Shown here: in pieces, positions 36,094-45,368 of the stretch | Numbering within the stretch: position 1 is the stretch's first letter | How the letters are laid out: the number at the start of each line of letters is the position of its first letter | Assembly (NCBI RefSeq): GCF_014490725.1 | Contig: NZ_JACOQL010000002.1 | Coordinates: 62,001-126,000, forward strand | Reading direction: 5' to 3' | Length of the DNA: 64,000 nucleotides | DNA from: Paracoccus amoyensis | Lineage (GTDB): Bacteria > Pseudomonadota > Alphaproteobacteria > Rhodobacterales > Rhodobacteraceae | The notes under the pieces: generated by a model | Databases searched by the model: none | Seen by the model: the letters and a program-made list of their open reading frames with translations, nothing else | Told to the model about the DNA's origin: nothing | Translations under genes and position numbers: made by a program

Positions 36094-37685
36094 TCACCCG
36101 AAGGTAATGCCAAGCGCGATGCCACCAAGCAGATAGATGAACATCGTGATCAGCACGATGCCAACAAGGTTCAGCACAAAACCGCCCCGTGCCATTTGCC
36201 CGATGGTGACGGCGCCGGTGCCGAAGACGATGGCATTCGGCGGCGTGCCAACCGGCAGCATGAAAGCGCAGGTCGCGCAAATGCCGCCGGGATCAGCAGC
36301 GCCATCGGATCGGCGCCGATACCAACCGCAACACCCCCAAGGATCGGGATGAAGGTCGCGGCGGTGGCGGTGTTCGACGTGATCTCGGTCAGGAACAGGA
36401 TGATGGTCGTCACCGCGGCGACCAGAAGGATCGGCGTCAGCGCACCCAAACCCTGCACCTGCTGGCCGAACCACTGGTCCAGACCGCTGGCCGCGACCGC
36501 ACCGGCAAGACTGAGACCGCCACCGAACAGCAGCAGCACGCCCCAAGGCAGACCTTCTTCGGCGTCTTTCCAGTCCAAAACCATCTTGGTCTTGCCCTTG
36601 CCCGGCAGGATGAACAGGAAGATCCCTGCCGCAATCGCGATGGCGGTATCGTCAAGATTACTGAACACCCCAAGGTTCATCCCGGTCAGGCTGGTCAACA
36701 ATCCGGGCACGACCCACAGGAACGCGGCCGAGGCAAAGACGATCATCACCATCCGTTCACCCTGACTGACAGGGCCAAGGGCGGCGATTTCATCCTCGAT
36801 CATTTGCTGGCCGCCCGGAACTTCGTTCAGGTCAAACCGAAACAGCAGGTTCACCAGCAGGAACCACGCGATCAGGATAAAGACCAGCGCCAGTGGCAGG
36901 CCGATCATCATCCATTGCAGAAAGCCAATCTCTCGGCCCAGCTCATCCGCGACATAGCCCGCAACGATGGCATTGGGCGGGCTGCCCAGCAATGTGCCAA
37001 GACCGCCGATGGTGGCGGACCATGCAATCGAAAGCACAAGGCAAATCCCGAATTTTCGGATATTGGGGTCTTCGACAATCTGGCTGATGGTGCCGACTGC
37101 GCCGATCTGGTCGCCCGCCTCGGCACCCTGATCGGTGTGATGGCTGCGTTCGATCACCAGCGTCAGGATCGACAGGCCGATGGGCAGCATCATCAGCGTG
37201 GTGGCCGTATTCGACACCCACATTGACAGAAAACCCGTCGACAGCATCATCCCCAGAATGATGCGCTTTGGCTGCACACCGACGCGATGCAGCGTCAGCA
37301 GCGCGATGCGGCGATGCAGGTTCCACTTCTCCATCGCAATGGCGATCAGAAAACCGCCCAGAAACAGAAAGACGATGGAACTGGCATAAGGGGCGGTCGC
37401 CTCGGACACGGTGCGGGCGGTGAAGGCAGGCAACAGCACGATCGGTAAAAGCGACGTGGCAGACAGCGGAATCGCCTCGGTCATCCACCAGATCGCCATC
37501 AAGGTTCCAACCGCCGCCACGAAGCGCGCGTCAGATGACAGCCCCTCTGATCCGCCCAGAAGCAGCCAGACCAGCAAGGCCATGATCAGACCCAGGGCCC
37601 GAAAGCCCCAGATTGTGCGCGCGGACCTGTTCAGTTCCTCCTCGGCCAACTCTCCTTGTTGATGAAAATCATCATTCAAACTCAT
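36094..37685 (-). pseudogene. SLC13/DASS-family anion:sodium symporter, frameshifted near the 3' end
   Basis: The first ~467 residues are a normal SLC13 permease with many membrane segments and both signature blocks (VSNTATTLMMLPIGLSIL and TEITSNTATAATFIPILG). At about 36285 the frame turns to Arg/Pro-rich nonsense (ALSCCRLARRRMPSS) and stops at 36171. The correct end (TCAFMLPVGTPPNAIVFGTG, then the last helix) lies in another frame down to 36094. One missing base near 36280-36290 restores 530 residues, the family size. Substrate is probably dicarboxylates or sulfate. The lost end includes the second substrate-binding half-motif, so the product would not work if the frameshift is real. Confidence 0.82.
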
Positions 37686-37857
37686 GCCGTTCCTCCCCGC
37701 GATGAATTTGCTTATAGCTGATACAGTGTTGCTACGCTAACTTCCCTTGGGGTTAAGCGCCACTACCCAAAGACGAATTGGCAATATTCGGTCGCCACAG
37801 GCATTGACCCCGGCCCGCGCAATTTCTACCCATTGTGAACCTGTTACGGAGTCAGGC

Positions 37858-38454
37858 ATGAACCGCGCACTGATCGTGATCGACATGCAGAACGATTTCT
37901 GCCCCGGCGGCGCCTTGGCCGTGGCGGGCGGGGATGAGATCGTTCAGCCCATCAATGCGCTGATGGGCCAGTTCGATGCGGTCGTCCTGACGCAGGATTG
38001 GCATCCGGCGGATCACGCCAGCTTCGCAGACAATCACCCCGGTGCGGTTCCGTTCAGCGTGATCGACATGCCCTATGGCCCGCAGGTTCTGTGGCCCGCG
38101 CATTGCGTGATCGACAGCACGGGAGCAGATTTCCACGCCGGGCTTGATCTGTCGCGCGCCGATATGGTGATCCGCAAAGGCTTTCGCCCGCAGGTCGACA
38201 GCTATTCGGCCTTTTTCGAGAATGACCACGAAACGCCGACCGGGCTTGCTGGTTATCTGCGCGAACGCGGCCTGAATGACCTGAGCTTTGTCGGTCTTGC
38301 CCATGATTTCTGCGTCGCTTGGAGCGCGATCGACGCAGCCCGGCAAGGCTTCACCGCAACCGTGATCGAAGGCGCAACCCGCGCCATCGACCTTGATGGC
38401 AGCCGCGACCGTGCCCGCACCGACATGCGCGCCGCCGGTGTCAATCTGGAGTAA
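37858..38454 (+). CDS. pncA: Nicotinamidase
   Basis: A 198-residue isochorismatase-fold amidase that deaminates nicotinamide to nicotinate for NAD recycling. The catalytic triad is Asp9 (VIDMQNDF), Lys107 (VIRKGFRP) and Cys152 (AHDFCVAWSA); metal ligands fit Asp47, His49 and His53 in QDWHPADHASF. The ATG at 37858 follows GGAG. It starts a pncA-pncB operon with only 6 bases between the genes and diverges from the SLC13 gene. Confidence 0.94.
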   Translation: MNRALIVIDMQNDFCPGGALAVAGGDEIVQPINALMGQFDAVVLTQDWHPADHASFADNHPGAVPFSVIDMPYGPQVLWPAHCVIDSTGADFHAGLDLSRADMVIRKGFRPQVDSYSAFFENDHETPTGLAGYLRERGLNDLSFVGLAHDFCVAWSAIDAARQGFTATVIEGATRAIDLDGSRDRARTDMRAAGVNLE

Positions 38455-38460
38455 TCGTAA

Positions 38461-39753
38461 ATGGTCGATATCGCCACGCGCGTCTATAATCACAAATGGA
38501 AGATCGACCCGATCGTGCGGTCGCTGATCGACACCGATTTCTATAAACTGCTGATGTGCCAGTCGGTGTTCCGGAACCGGCCCGATACCAATGTCACCTT
38601 CAGCCTGATCAATCGGTCAAAAAATATTCGCCTGGCCGATCTGATCGACGAGGGCGAGCTGCGCGAACAGCTGGACCATGTCCGCGGCCTGTCCCTGACC
38701 CGCGGTGAAAGCACATGGCTGCGCGGCAACACCTTTTACGGCAAGCGCCAGATGTTCCGGCCGGATTTCATGGAGTTTCTGGAGGGGCTTCGCCTGCCCG
38801 CCTATCAGCTTGAAAAGCGCGACGGCCAGTATGAACTGACCTTCGAGGGCAAATGGCCCGAAGTCATGCTGTGGGAAATTCCGGCGCTGGCGATCCTGAT
38901 GGAGCTGCGATCCCGTGCCGTGCTGAAGGATATGGGCCGGTTCGAATTGCAGGTTCTGTATGCCCGCGCGATGACCCGCCTTTGGGAAAAGATCGAAGCC
39001 CTGCGCAAGCTGCCGGATCTGCTGATCGCGGATTTCGGCACCCGTCGCCGCCACAGCTTTCTGTGGCAGGACTGGTGCGTGCAGGCGATGATGGAGGGTT
39101 TGGGGGATCGGTTTACAGGCACCTCGAACTGTCTGATCGCCATGCGTCGCGACATCGAGGCGATTGGCACCAACGCCCATGAATTGCCGATGGTCTATGC
39201 CGCGCTGGCCGACAGCGATCAGGAATTGCGGCAAGCGCCGTATGAGGTTCTGGCCGACTGGCACGAAGAACATGACGGCAATCTGCGGATCATCCTGCCC
39301 GACACCTATGGCACCAAGGGCTTTCTGAAACATGCCCCCGATTGGCTGGCGGGCTGGACCGGCATCCGCATCGACAGCGGTGATCCGGCCGAATACGCGG
39401 AAATCGCGATCAAATGGTGGCAGGACCGGGGTGAAGATCCGCGTCAGAAGCTGATCATCTTCTCGGACGGGCTGGATGTGGAGAATATCGTGTCGCTTTA
39501 CAACCAGTTCCATGGACGGGTGAAAGTCAGCTTTGGCTGGGGCACGCTGCTGACAAATGATTTCCGTGATCTGGTGCCCGATAACGGGTTGGCGCCGTTC
39601 AGTCTGGTCTGCAAGGCGGTCGCGGCAAACGGTCGGCCGACGGTCAAACTGTCGGACAATCCTGGCAAGGCCACAGGTCCGGCGGATGAGGTTGAACGCT
39701 ACAAACATGTCTTCGACATCGGCCAACAGATCGAGCGGGAAGTCATCGTCTGA
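38461..39753 (+). CDS. pncB: Nicotinate phosphoribosyltransferase
   Basis: A 430-residue PncB of normal size that makes nicotinate mononucleotide from nicotinate, PRPP and ATP. Typical sequence is [19 protein letters not shown] near the start, [13 protein letters not shown] (with the phosphorylated His region) in the middle and RIDSGDP plus [10 protein letters not shown] in the C-terminal half. It follows pncA directly, so both steps of nicotinamide salvage are co-expressed. It converges with the phosphate transporter gene over 10 bases. Confidence 0.95.
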   Translation: MVDIATRVYNHKWKIDPIVRSLIDTDFYKLLMCQSVFRNRPDTNVTFSLINRSKNIRLADLIDEGELREQLDHVRGLSLTRGESTWLRGNTFYGKRQMFRPDFMEFLEGLRLPAYQLEKRDGQYELTFEGKWPEVMLWEIPALAILMELRSRAVLKDMGRFELQVLYARAMTRLWEKIEALRKLPDLLIADFGTRRRHSFLWQDWCVQAMMEGLGDRFTGTSNCLIAMRRDIEAIGTNAHELPMVYAALADSDQELRQAPYEVLADWHEEHDGNLRIILPDTYGTKGFLKHAPDWLAGWTGIRIDSGDPAEYAEIAIKWWQDRGEDPRQKLIIFSDGLDVENIVSLYNQFHGRVKVSFGWGTLLTNDFRDLVPDNGLAPFSLVCKAVAANGRPTVKLSDNPGKATGPADEVERYKHVFDIGQQIEREVIV

Positions 39754-39763
39754 CTGCGGGGGC

Positions 39764-41200
39764 CTAAACCCCGGTCAGCGCCAGAATAAGCACGCAAATC
39801 GCCATCCCGATCAGTGCCGTCGCGGGCACCGTCACCAGCCATGCCGCGGTGATCGTGGTCACGTGGCTGCGCCGGATCAGGATCCTGCGGCGGGTTTCAT
39901 CCGCCGGCATGGCGTCGCGATCCTGCGCCCGCTTGCGGTCCAGCCATTCGCGGGTAAAGCCCACACCGAAAATGCCGCCAATCGCCACATGGGTCGTTGA
40001 CACCGGCAAGCCGAACCATGTGGCCAGCAGAACCGTTCCCGCCGTCGCAAGGGATACGCAAAAGGCACGGCCCGCATTCAGTTTGGTAATCCCGCTGCCG
40101 ACCATTTCAACCAGACGACGCCCGAACAGCACCGTGCCCAGCCCGATTGTGACGCCCGCACCCAAAAGCGCGACCAGCGGCACCGTGACAAGATGTTCCG
40201 ACGTGGCGTTGTTCAGGATCACCGAAAACGGCCCGGCGACATTGGCGACATCATTCGCGCCATGCGCAAAGCCCAGCATCACGGCGGACATGACCAAAGC
40301 GGGGCGCAGGATCTTTTTCGTGCTGATCTTGCCACCGATGATGTCCAGTTCATCGCGCAATCTGTTCGATGTGATCCATCCGCCGACAAGAGCGGCCACG
40401 ATGCCCATGGGAACCGCCATCGCACCGTGCATATATGGCCGCGCCAACAGAGCCAGATAGGCGGTAAAGGCCCCGGTCATCACGCCGACCATCACCGGCA
40501 GCCAAATGCGGGCGGCCCTGCCCTTATCCTCGGCCTCCAGCACCCGGCGGCGCAGGAATATCAGGATTGCCCCCGCAATCGCGCCCGACACAAAGGGCGT
40601 GATGACCCAGGCCACCGCGATCAGCGACAGCGTTCCCCAATGGATCGCGCCAAAGCCAAGCGCCGCCAGCCCTGCCCCGGCGATGCCCCCCACGATCGAG
40701 TGAGAGGTTGATACAGGCAGCCCGATTCCTGTCGCCATGGTGATCCAGACCGCCGCCGCCAGCAGCGCCGACAGCATGACGAATTGCGCGCGCGCGCCGG
40801 ATGCCAGCAGGTTCGGGTCAAAAATGTCGCTTGCCAACCGCTCGGTCACGCTGCCGCCTGCCAGGGCCGCACCGGCGATCTGCGCCACCGCAACCAACAA
40901 CAATCCCGGCAGCATCCGGATTGCTCCGGCACCGACCGCCGGACCAAGCGAGTTCGCCACATCGTTGGAGCCGATTGAAATTCCAAGCCACGCGGCAACG
41001 ATCAGCCCGGCACCAAGCGCGGTATGCCGCGTCTCATATCCCGTCAGCGGGATGAACAGGATCAGGATGATGACAAAGACCAGCACCGCCAGACCAAGCC
41101 ACCTTATCGGACGAAAGGCATGGGCCTGCGCAACCTCGGTATGCGTGATCCGTCCAAGATCCTTGTCCAGCGTATGATAACTGCGCCGTCTGTTTACCAT
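39764..41200 (-). CDS. pit: PiT-family inorganic phosphate transporter
   Basis: A 478-residue membrane transporter with about ten to twelve membrane helices. Both copies of the PiT signature are present: GSNDVANSLGPAVGAGAI near the N-terminus and GFAHGANDVANVAGPF in the second half, each containing the phosphate-binding GxNDxxN. PHO4 domains are duplicated and inverted. I use the ATG at 41200; upstream frame overlaps the NUDIX gene. It is 23 bases downstream of the NUDIX gene on the same strand. Confidence 0.9.
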   Translation of the reverse strand: MVNRRRSYHTLDKDLGRITHTEVAQAHAFRPIRWLGLAVLVFVIILILFIPLTGYETRHTALGAGLIVAAWLGISIGSNDVANSLGPAVGAGAIRMLPGLLLVAVAQIAGAALAGGSVTERLASDIFDPNLLASGARAQFVMLSALLAAAVWITMATGIGLPVSTSHSIVGGIAGAGLAALGFGAIHWGTLSLIAVAWVITPFVSGAIAGAILIFLRRRVLEAEDKGRAARIWLPVMVGVMTGAFTAYLALLARPYMHGAMAVPMGIVAALVGGWITSNRLRDELDIIGGKISTKKILRPALVMSAVMLGFAHGANDVANVAGPFSVILNNATSEHLVTVPLVALLGAGVTIGLGTVLFGRRLVEMVGSGITKLNAGRAFCVSLATAGTVLLATWFGLPVSTTHVAIGGIFGVGFTREWLDRKRAQDRDAMPADETRRRILIRRSHVTTITAAWLVTVPATALIGMAICVLILALTGV

Positions 41201-41223
41201 GGCCGATGCAAACCTACGATCAT

Positions 41224-41736
41224 TCAGGCCGTCGAGCCACTGACCCGATGCCGATTGACCGTCGCAGAGGTGATATTCGCATCGGGGCTTTGACCGCGCG
41301 ACAGGCCAAGCAGAATTTGTTTCAGGCCGGGTTCGCGCACACGTTGCGCGGCCTCGACAGGTGAAAACCATTGCCGGTTGCGCTGATCATCCTCGGGGAA
41401 GGTTTCGGCCAGCGACGATACGTTCAGCACAAAGACCCGCACTTCCACGGGAACGGAAAATCCGCTGTCCTGATCCTTGTCATAGCTGTAACGGCCAAGC
41501 TCGGCATGATTGATCTGCCCCCTGACGCCAGCCTCTTCCCATGCCTCCTGTTCGGCCGCGCGGGCCAAGGTTCGCCCCGCCATCGGCCAGCCCTTGGGAA
41601 TAACCCAACGGCCCGTCCCACGGCTGGTAATCAGCAGAACCTTGCCCGTGTCCCCATCAAGACACAGCGCCGCAACCTGCATCGACACAGGGCGGCGTCC
41701 CAACAACAAACTCATAAATCTGAAAACTGCCTTCAT
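41224..41736 (-). CDS. NUDIX hydrolase, diphosphoinositol-polyphosphate phosphohydrolase-like
   Basis: A 170-residue NUDIX protein. The box is GWPMAGRTLARAAEQEAWEEAG with the preceding VIPKGWPM, the pattern of the DIPP/MutT-like group (PKGxxxxG start). The REUXEE core is present as EQEAWEEAG. It may hydrolyse diadenosine polyphosphates, inositol pyrophosphates or damaged nucleotides. Its start overlaps the arfB stop by 4 bases (ATGA), and the phosphate transporter follows, so these three form a minus-strand operon. Confidence 0.82.
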   Translation of the reverse strand: MKAVFRFMSLLLGRRPVSMQVAALCLDGDTGKVLLITSRGTGRWVIPKGWPMAGRTLARAAEQEAWEEAGVRGQINHAELGRYSYDKDQDSGFSVPVEVRVFVLNVSSLAETFPEDDQRNRQWFSPVEAAQRVREPGLKQILLGLSRGQSPDANITSATVNRHRVSGSTA

Positions 41737-42155
41737 TCCTCGGCGTCCACTCTGCCTCTGCCTGCCTTCACCTCACCGCGTATCGTTTTTGCTTTTAGCC
41801 TGCGGCGCTGGCTGCCCAATGTCGGGCGCGTGGCGATCCGTCGCTTGGGGGCAACGGTTGCCCGACGAATTAGTTCCGCCAGTCTTTCCCGCGCAAGTTC
41901 GCGATTGCGCGCCTGACTGCGGGTTTCCTGCGACAGAATGATGATCGCCCCATCACCCGTCCAGCGCCGCCCCGCAAGCCGCTGCAGACGGCGCTTTACC
42001 GGCTCTGACAGATTTGGCGAACGCTCGGCCTCGAACCGCAGTTCTACGGCTGTCGCGACCTTGTTCACATTCTGCCCACCCGGCCCTTGCGCGCGGGTGA
42101 ATTGTTCGGAAAGTTCCCACTCCTCGATAGCGATTTCGTCAGTAATATATAACAT
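41733..42155 (-). CDS. arfB: Alternative ribosome-rescue factor ArfB
   Basis: A 140-residue peptidyl-tRNA hydrolase of the YaeJ/ArfB family. The catalytic GGQ lies in RAQGPGGQNVNKVAT, and the C-terminus is a long Arg/Lys-rich tail that binds the mRNA channel. It rescues stalled ribosomes on non-stop mRNA. I use the ATG at 42155 because the conserved domain starts there (YITDEIAIEE); an earlier in-frame start adds ten unrelated residues. Confidence 0.9.
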   Translation of the reverse strand: MLYITDEIAIEEWELSEQFTRAQGPGGQNVNKVATAVELRFEAERSPNLSEPVKRRLQRLAGRRWTGDGAIIILSQETRSQARNRELARERLAELIRRATVAPKRRIATRPTLGSQRRRLKAKTIRGEVKAGRGRVDAEE

Positions 42156-42365
42156 TCTACAAAATATGGGCCGTTTCGCGCTCAAATAAAGTAAATTCGT
42201 TTAACAACACATAAATTTCGTCCGAAAAAACACGAAAGCAAACGCACAATCTGGAAAAGCCGTTCGCAATCTTGCCGACCGCGCCCCTGCCGGCACAGAC
42301 AAGGTTGTATTTTCCGGGCGAATTGATAGCGCTGCGATAAAATTTGCGCAGAAAGGAACGTGCTG

Positions 42366-43757
42366 ATGAACACAAGTGATCAGCTGGGCTACCGCGACAT
42401 TACCTGTTTCAAGGCCTATGACGTTCGCGGAGAGTTGGACAAGGATCTTGACCCCGACATCGCCTATCGGATCGGTCGCGCCTTTGCGCAGATTCGTCAG
42501 GCCCGGCGCGTCGTGGTTGGCCGCGACAGCCGCGAAAGTTCGCCCCAACTGGCCAATGCGTTGATCCGCGGGCTGACCGATGGTGGCGCTGATGTTCTGG
42601 ATCTTGGGCTTGCGGGAACAGAGGAAGTCTATTTCCACACCGGGCGTCAGAATACGGATGGCGGGATCGAGGTGACGGCATCCCATAACCCGATCAATTA
42701 CAATGGCATGAAGATCGTGGGCAAAGGGTCGGCCCCGCTGGACCCCGCCACTGAAATTCCGCCCATTATTGACCTTGCACAGTCCGGCAATTTCGCACCG
42801 GTCGCGAAAAAGGGCGATGTGATCGATTTCAGCGGCGCACGCGCCGATTATGCCAAGGCCATGGTCGATTTCGTCGATATCGGCGCATTGCACCCGATGA
42901 AGATCGTGGTCAATGCAGGCAACGGGACCGCCGGGCCCACCTTTGACGCGATTGCCCGGGAATTACTGGCCCGCGGTGCGCCACTGGAATTTCTGCGCAT
43001 GCATCACGAGGTCGATTCCCGTTTTCCCAATGGCATCCCAAACCCGTTGCTGGATGAAAACCAGCCGCCAACCGCCGCCAAGGTCAAAGCGGAAAACGCC
43101 GATCTGGGCATCGCCTGGGATGGTGATTTCGACCGCTGCTTTTTCTTTGATGAAAACGGCCGGTTTATCCCCGGCGAATATATCGTCGGCCTGCTGGCCG
43201 CCGCCTTCCTTGAGAAGTCGCCGGGGGAAAAGATCGTCCACGATCCCCGCGTCGTGCTGAACACGCGTGCCATGATCGCCGAAGCAGGCGGCGAGGCGGT
43301 GGTCAGCAAAACCGGCCACGCCTTCATCAAACGCAAGATGCGCGATTCCGGCGCGATTTATGGCGGCGAGATGTCGGCCCACCACTATTTCCGCGACTTC
43401 TATTTCTGCGACAGCGGCATGATCCCGTGGCTGCTGATGGTCGAGCTATTGTCGCGCAAAGGAAAGACCCTGGCCGAGCTGCTGTCCGAGCGGATCCGGC
43501 TTTACCCGTCCTCGGGCGAAAAGAACTATGTCATCGACGACCCGGACGCCGCTATTGCGCGGGTGATCGGCAGATATGAGGGACAGGCCGACAGCCGGGA
43601 TGATCTGGACGGAGTGTCACTTCGCTTCAGCAACTGGCGCTTCAACCTGCGCAAGTCGAATACCGAGCCGCTGGTGCGCCTGAACGTGGAATCCGAAGGT
43701 GACGCGGCGCTGGTTCAAGAGAAACAGACCGAACTGGCCAATTTATTGAAAGGATAG
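42366..43757 (+). CDS. Phosphomannomutase/phosphoglucomutase
   Basis: A 463-residue phosphohexomutase (AlgC/ManB type). The phosphoserine loop is TASHNP with Ser106, the metal-binding loop reads DGDFDRCF, and the sugar-binding GGEMSAHHYF and C-terminal phosphate site RKSNTEPLVRLN are all seen. It interconverts mannose (and perhaps glucose) 6- and 1-phosphates for surface polysaccharide. AAAGGA precedes the ATG at 42366. The 210-base AT-rich region upstream holds its promoter. It sits at the border of the polysaccharide region and is convergent with the sulfotransferase gene. Confidence 0.92.
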   Translation: MNTSDQLGYRDITCFKAYDVRGELDKDLDPDIAYRIGRAFAQIRQARRVVVGRDSRESSPQLANALIRGLTDGGADVLDLGLAGTEEVYFHTGRQNTDGGIEVTASHNPINYNGMKIVGKGSAPLDPATEIPPIIDLAQSGNFAPVAKKGDVIDFSGARADYAKAMVDFVDIGALHPMKIVVNAGNGTAGPTFDAIARELLARGAPLEFLRMHHEVDSRFPNGIPNPLLDENQPPTAAKVKAENADLGIAWDGDFDRCFFFDENGRFIPGEYIVGLLAAAFLEKSPGEKIVHDPRVVLNTRAMIAEAGGEAVVSKTGHAFIKRKMRDSGAIYGGEMSAHHYFRDFYFCDSGMIPWLLMVELLSRKGKTLAELLSERIRLYPSSGEKNYVIDDPDAAIARVIGRYEGQADSRDDLDGVSLRFSNWRFNLRKSNTEPLVRLNVESEGDAALVQEKQTELANLLKG

Positions 43758-43761
43758 ATTC

Positions 43762-43941
43762 ATGACCCGAATTTGCATTGTACGAAAAGGCGATGGCAGA
43801 ATCTTTGAAGATGTGACGATCAACCCTGATGGCTCCGCCATTGTTAACGACAACGGTGCGCCCGTCGTTATCCCGCACGGTGACTATGAAGAAATTCCAT
43901 GTCCGGCGCGTGAGCCTGACAATGACACACCTGGATTCTAG
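43762..43941 (+). CDS. Small acidic protein of 59 residues, unknown
   Basis: A short open frame 4 bases after the phosphomannomutase stop. It has an AAAGGA ribosome site 7 bases before the ATG. The product starts TRICIVRKGDGRIFEDVTIN, has a VIPHGDYEEIPCPAREP segment and ends NDTPGF, with a net negative charge. It has two cysteines but no signal peptide. I do not recognise the family. The good ribosome site, the close spacing and a protein-like composition support translation, probably coupled to the mutase. Confidence 0.6.
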   Translation: MTRICIVRKGDGRIFEDVTINPDGSAIVNDNGAPVVIPHGDYEEIPCPAREPDNDTPGF

Positions 43942-43970
43942 CCCCACCTTCAAATTGATCCGAGAAACCC

Positions 43971-45368
43971 TCACGGGGCCGTATCAAATCCAAAGGCAAT
44001 ATAGTCACGCTGATAGGCGGCCTGTGCCGCCTGTTGCAGCTTTGGATCCGACAAAAGGTCCGGCCATGTGACGTGCATAGGGATATCGGAAACGGGGGCG
44101 TCGTTCCCCACTGAACGCATCAGATAGGCCAAATCATCGGTTAAACGATCCTCGCGCATCAGCAGATCAGGCGACAGGAACCGCGCAAAGCCCGCGATAA
44201 CCTCGGACTGGCTGGCCCAGTTCGGATGCGTCGGCAGGGTCGTTTGCGCGTTCAGATTGCGGCGCAGGAAACTCAGAAAGTCCTTGAACAGGGCGGCAGC
44301 TTGATCGTCCGACAAATGCGGTAATTCCGGATCGGCGGGCAACGCCACCCGATGTATATCCCGCATCAACTGTCGCAAATCGCGCGAAGCCCGCGTCAGC
44401 AAATGCTGAAAGGCATCCCAGGCCCGCAACAGGGGATGGCGCAGCACCGTAAAGCTGCGATGCCCCGGATGGCCGCGCTTCCATTGGCGCAGACTGGATT
44501 GGGTGAAATTGCCTTGCGACGGGCTAAGCTGGGTCAGCCAATGTCGGATTGTCGCGGTCGGACCGCCGTTGATTGGCATGAAGATCAACCCGCGTCCGGC
44601 ATCGCTGCCGATAAAGCCGGGGACGGCCGGCCCTCGGCGTGGCTCAAAACTTGGCAGGTGATACAGCAGGAAGGGGTCCAATTGGTGCAGGTCAGCCTGC
44701 ATGTCATCAAAATTGCGCACCTTTTGCGCCATGTCCCGGGGGTTCTGGGGCACCTGATCGGTCGCAGGCAGAACGCTTTCCAAATCCGTTCGTCCCAGCC
44801 AATGCATCAAGCCGGTCAGCACGTCGGCATCGCGTAAATCCTGATAGCTGATCGCAAAATAGGACTGCCCGGTAACTTGCAATCGATGAACCACCCGCTG
44901 TTGAAACGCCTGCGTTGCCGACAGATTGTCGCGAAACTCGGCAGCGTCATAGGTGATCTGCATCTGGATCGGCGTTTCCGTCTCATTCAGCTTCCACTGA
45001 TTTGTCTCCCAGGCCAGCCGCGTCGACACGTAACTTTCCAACGGATTGCGCGTCAGAATGACCTTGGCACAGCCGCGATCCTCCATGATCGCATCAAAGA
45101 CGCGCGGGTCATGGTCATGGAAATACCTGAATCCGGCCAGATGGTCGGGTTTATTGGTAATCTTTTGCAGAAGTGGCAGGGGATCTGCCTCACGCTCTTG
45201 CTGCGAGATCCCGATAAGGGCGTCGGTATTCGGCCAACCCATCATGTAGGGATTGAACGCCTCACCGAAACAGGTGACGCGCTTGATCTGGTTCAACGTC
45301 GCCTCTAACAGGTTCGAACCTGTGCGCATCTCGGCGAAGATGACGAAGCTACGAAATTGTTGCGTCAT
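43971..45368 (-). CDS. Sulfotransferase-like protein with two candidate PAPS-binding modules
   Basis: A 465-residue protein. The N-terminal part has a sulfotransferase 5'-phosphosulfate loop, EMRTGSNLLE (13-22), and a 3'-phosphate block, VILTRNPLESY (103-113). A second set, FMPINGGPTATI (263-274) and VLRHPLLRAW (308-317), occurs downstream, so two sulfotransferase-like units seem fused; the second loop lacks the usual Lys/Arg-Thr-Gly order and may be inactive. It starts on the stop codon of the glycosyltransferase (ATGA overlap), so it likely sulfates the sugar chain made by that cluster. Assignment to a carbohydrate is inference. Confidence 0.7.
   Translation of the reverse strand: MTQQFRSFVIFAEMRTGSNLLEATLNQIKRVTCFGEAFNPYMMGWPNTDALIGISQQEREADPLPLLQKITNKPDHLAGFRYFHDHDPRVFDAIMEDRGCAKVILTRNPLESYVSTRLAWETNQWKLNETETPIQMQITYDAAEFRDNLSATQAFQQRVVHRLQVTGQSYFAISYQDLRDADVLTGLMHWLGRTDLESVLPATDQVPQNPRDMAQKVRNFDDMQADLHQLDPFLLYHLPSFEPRRGPAVPGFIGSDAGRGLIFMPINGGPTATIRHWLTQLSPSQGNFTQSSLRQWKRGHPGHRSFTVLRHPLLRAWDAFQHLLTRASRDLRQLMRDIHRVALPADPELPHLSDDQAAALFKDFLSFLRRNLNAQTTLPTHPNWASQSEVIAGFARFLSPDLLMREDRLTDDLAYLMRSVGNDAPVSDIPMHVTWPDLLSDPKLQQAAQAAYQRDYIAFGFDTAP

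Noticed and set aside
39751..39777. Weak hairpin TGAC...GGGG/CCCC...GTCA between pncB and the phosphate transporter as a terminator.
   Set aside because: The stem is interrupted and no U-run follows on either strand.
45305..45325. GGTTCGAACCTG looks like a tRNA T-loop.
   Set aside because: It lies inside the sulfotransferase-like coding sequence (the TGSNLLE segment on the minus strand), and no acceptor stem or anticodon arm surrounds it.
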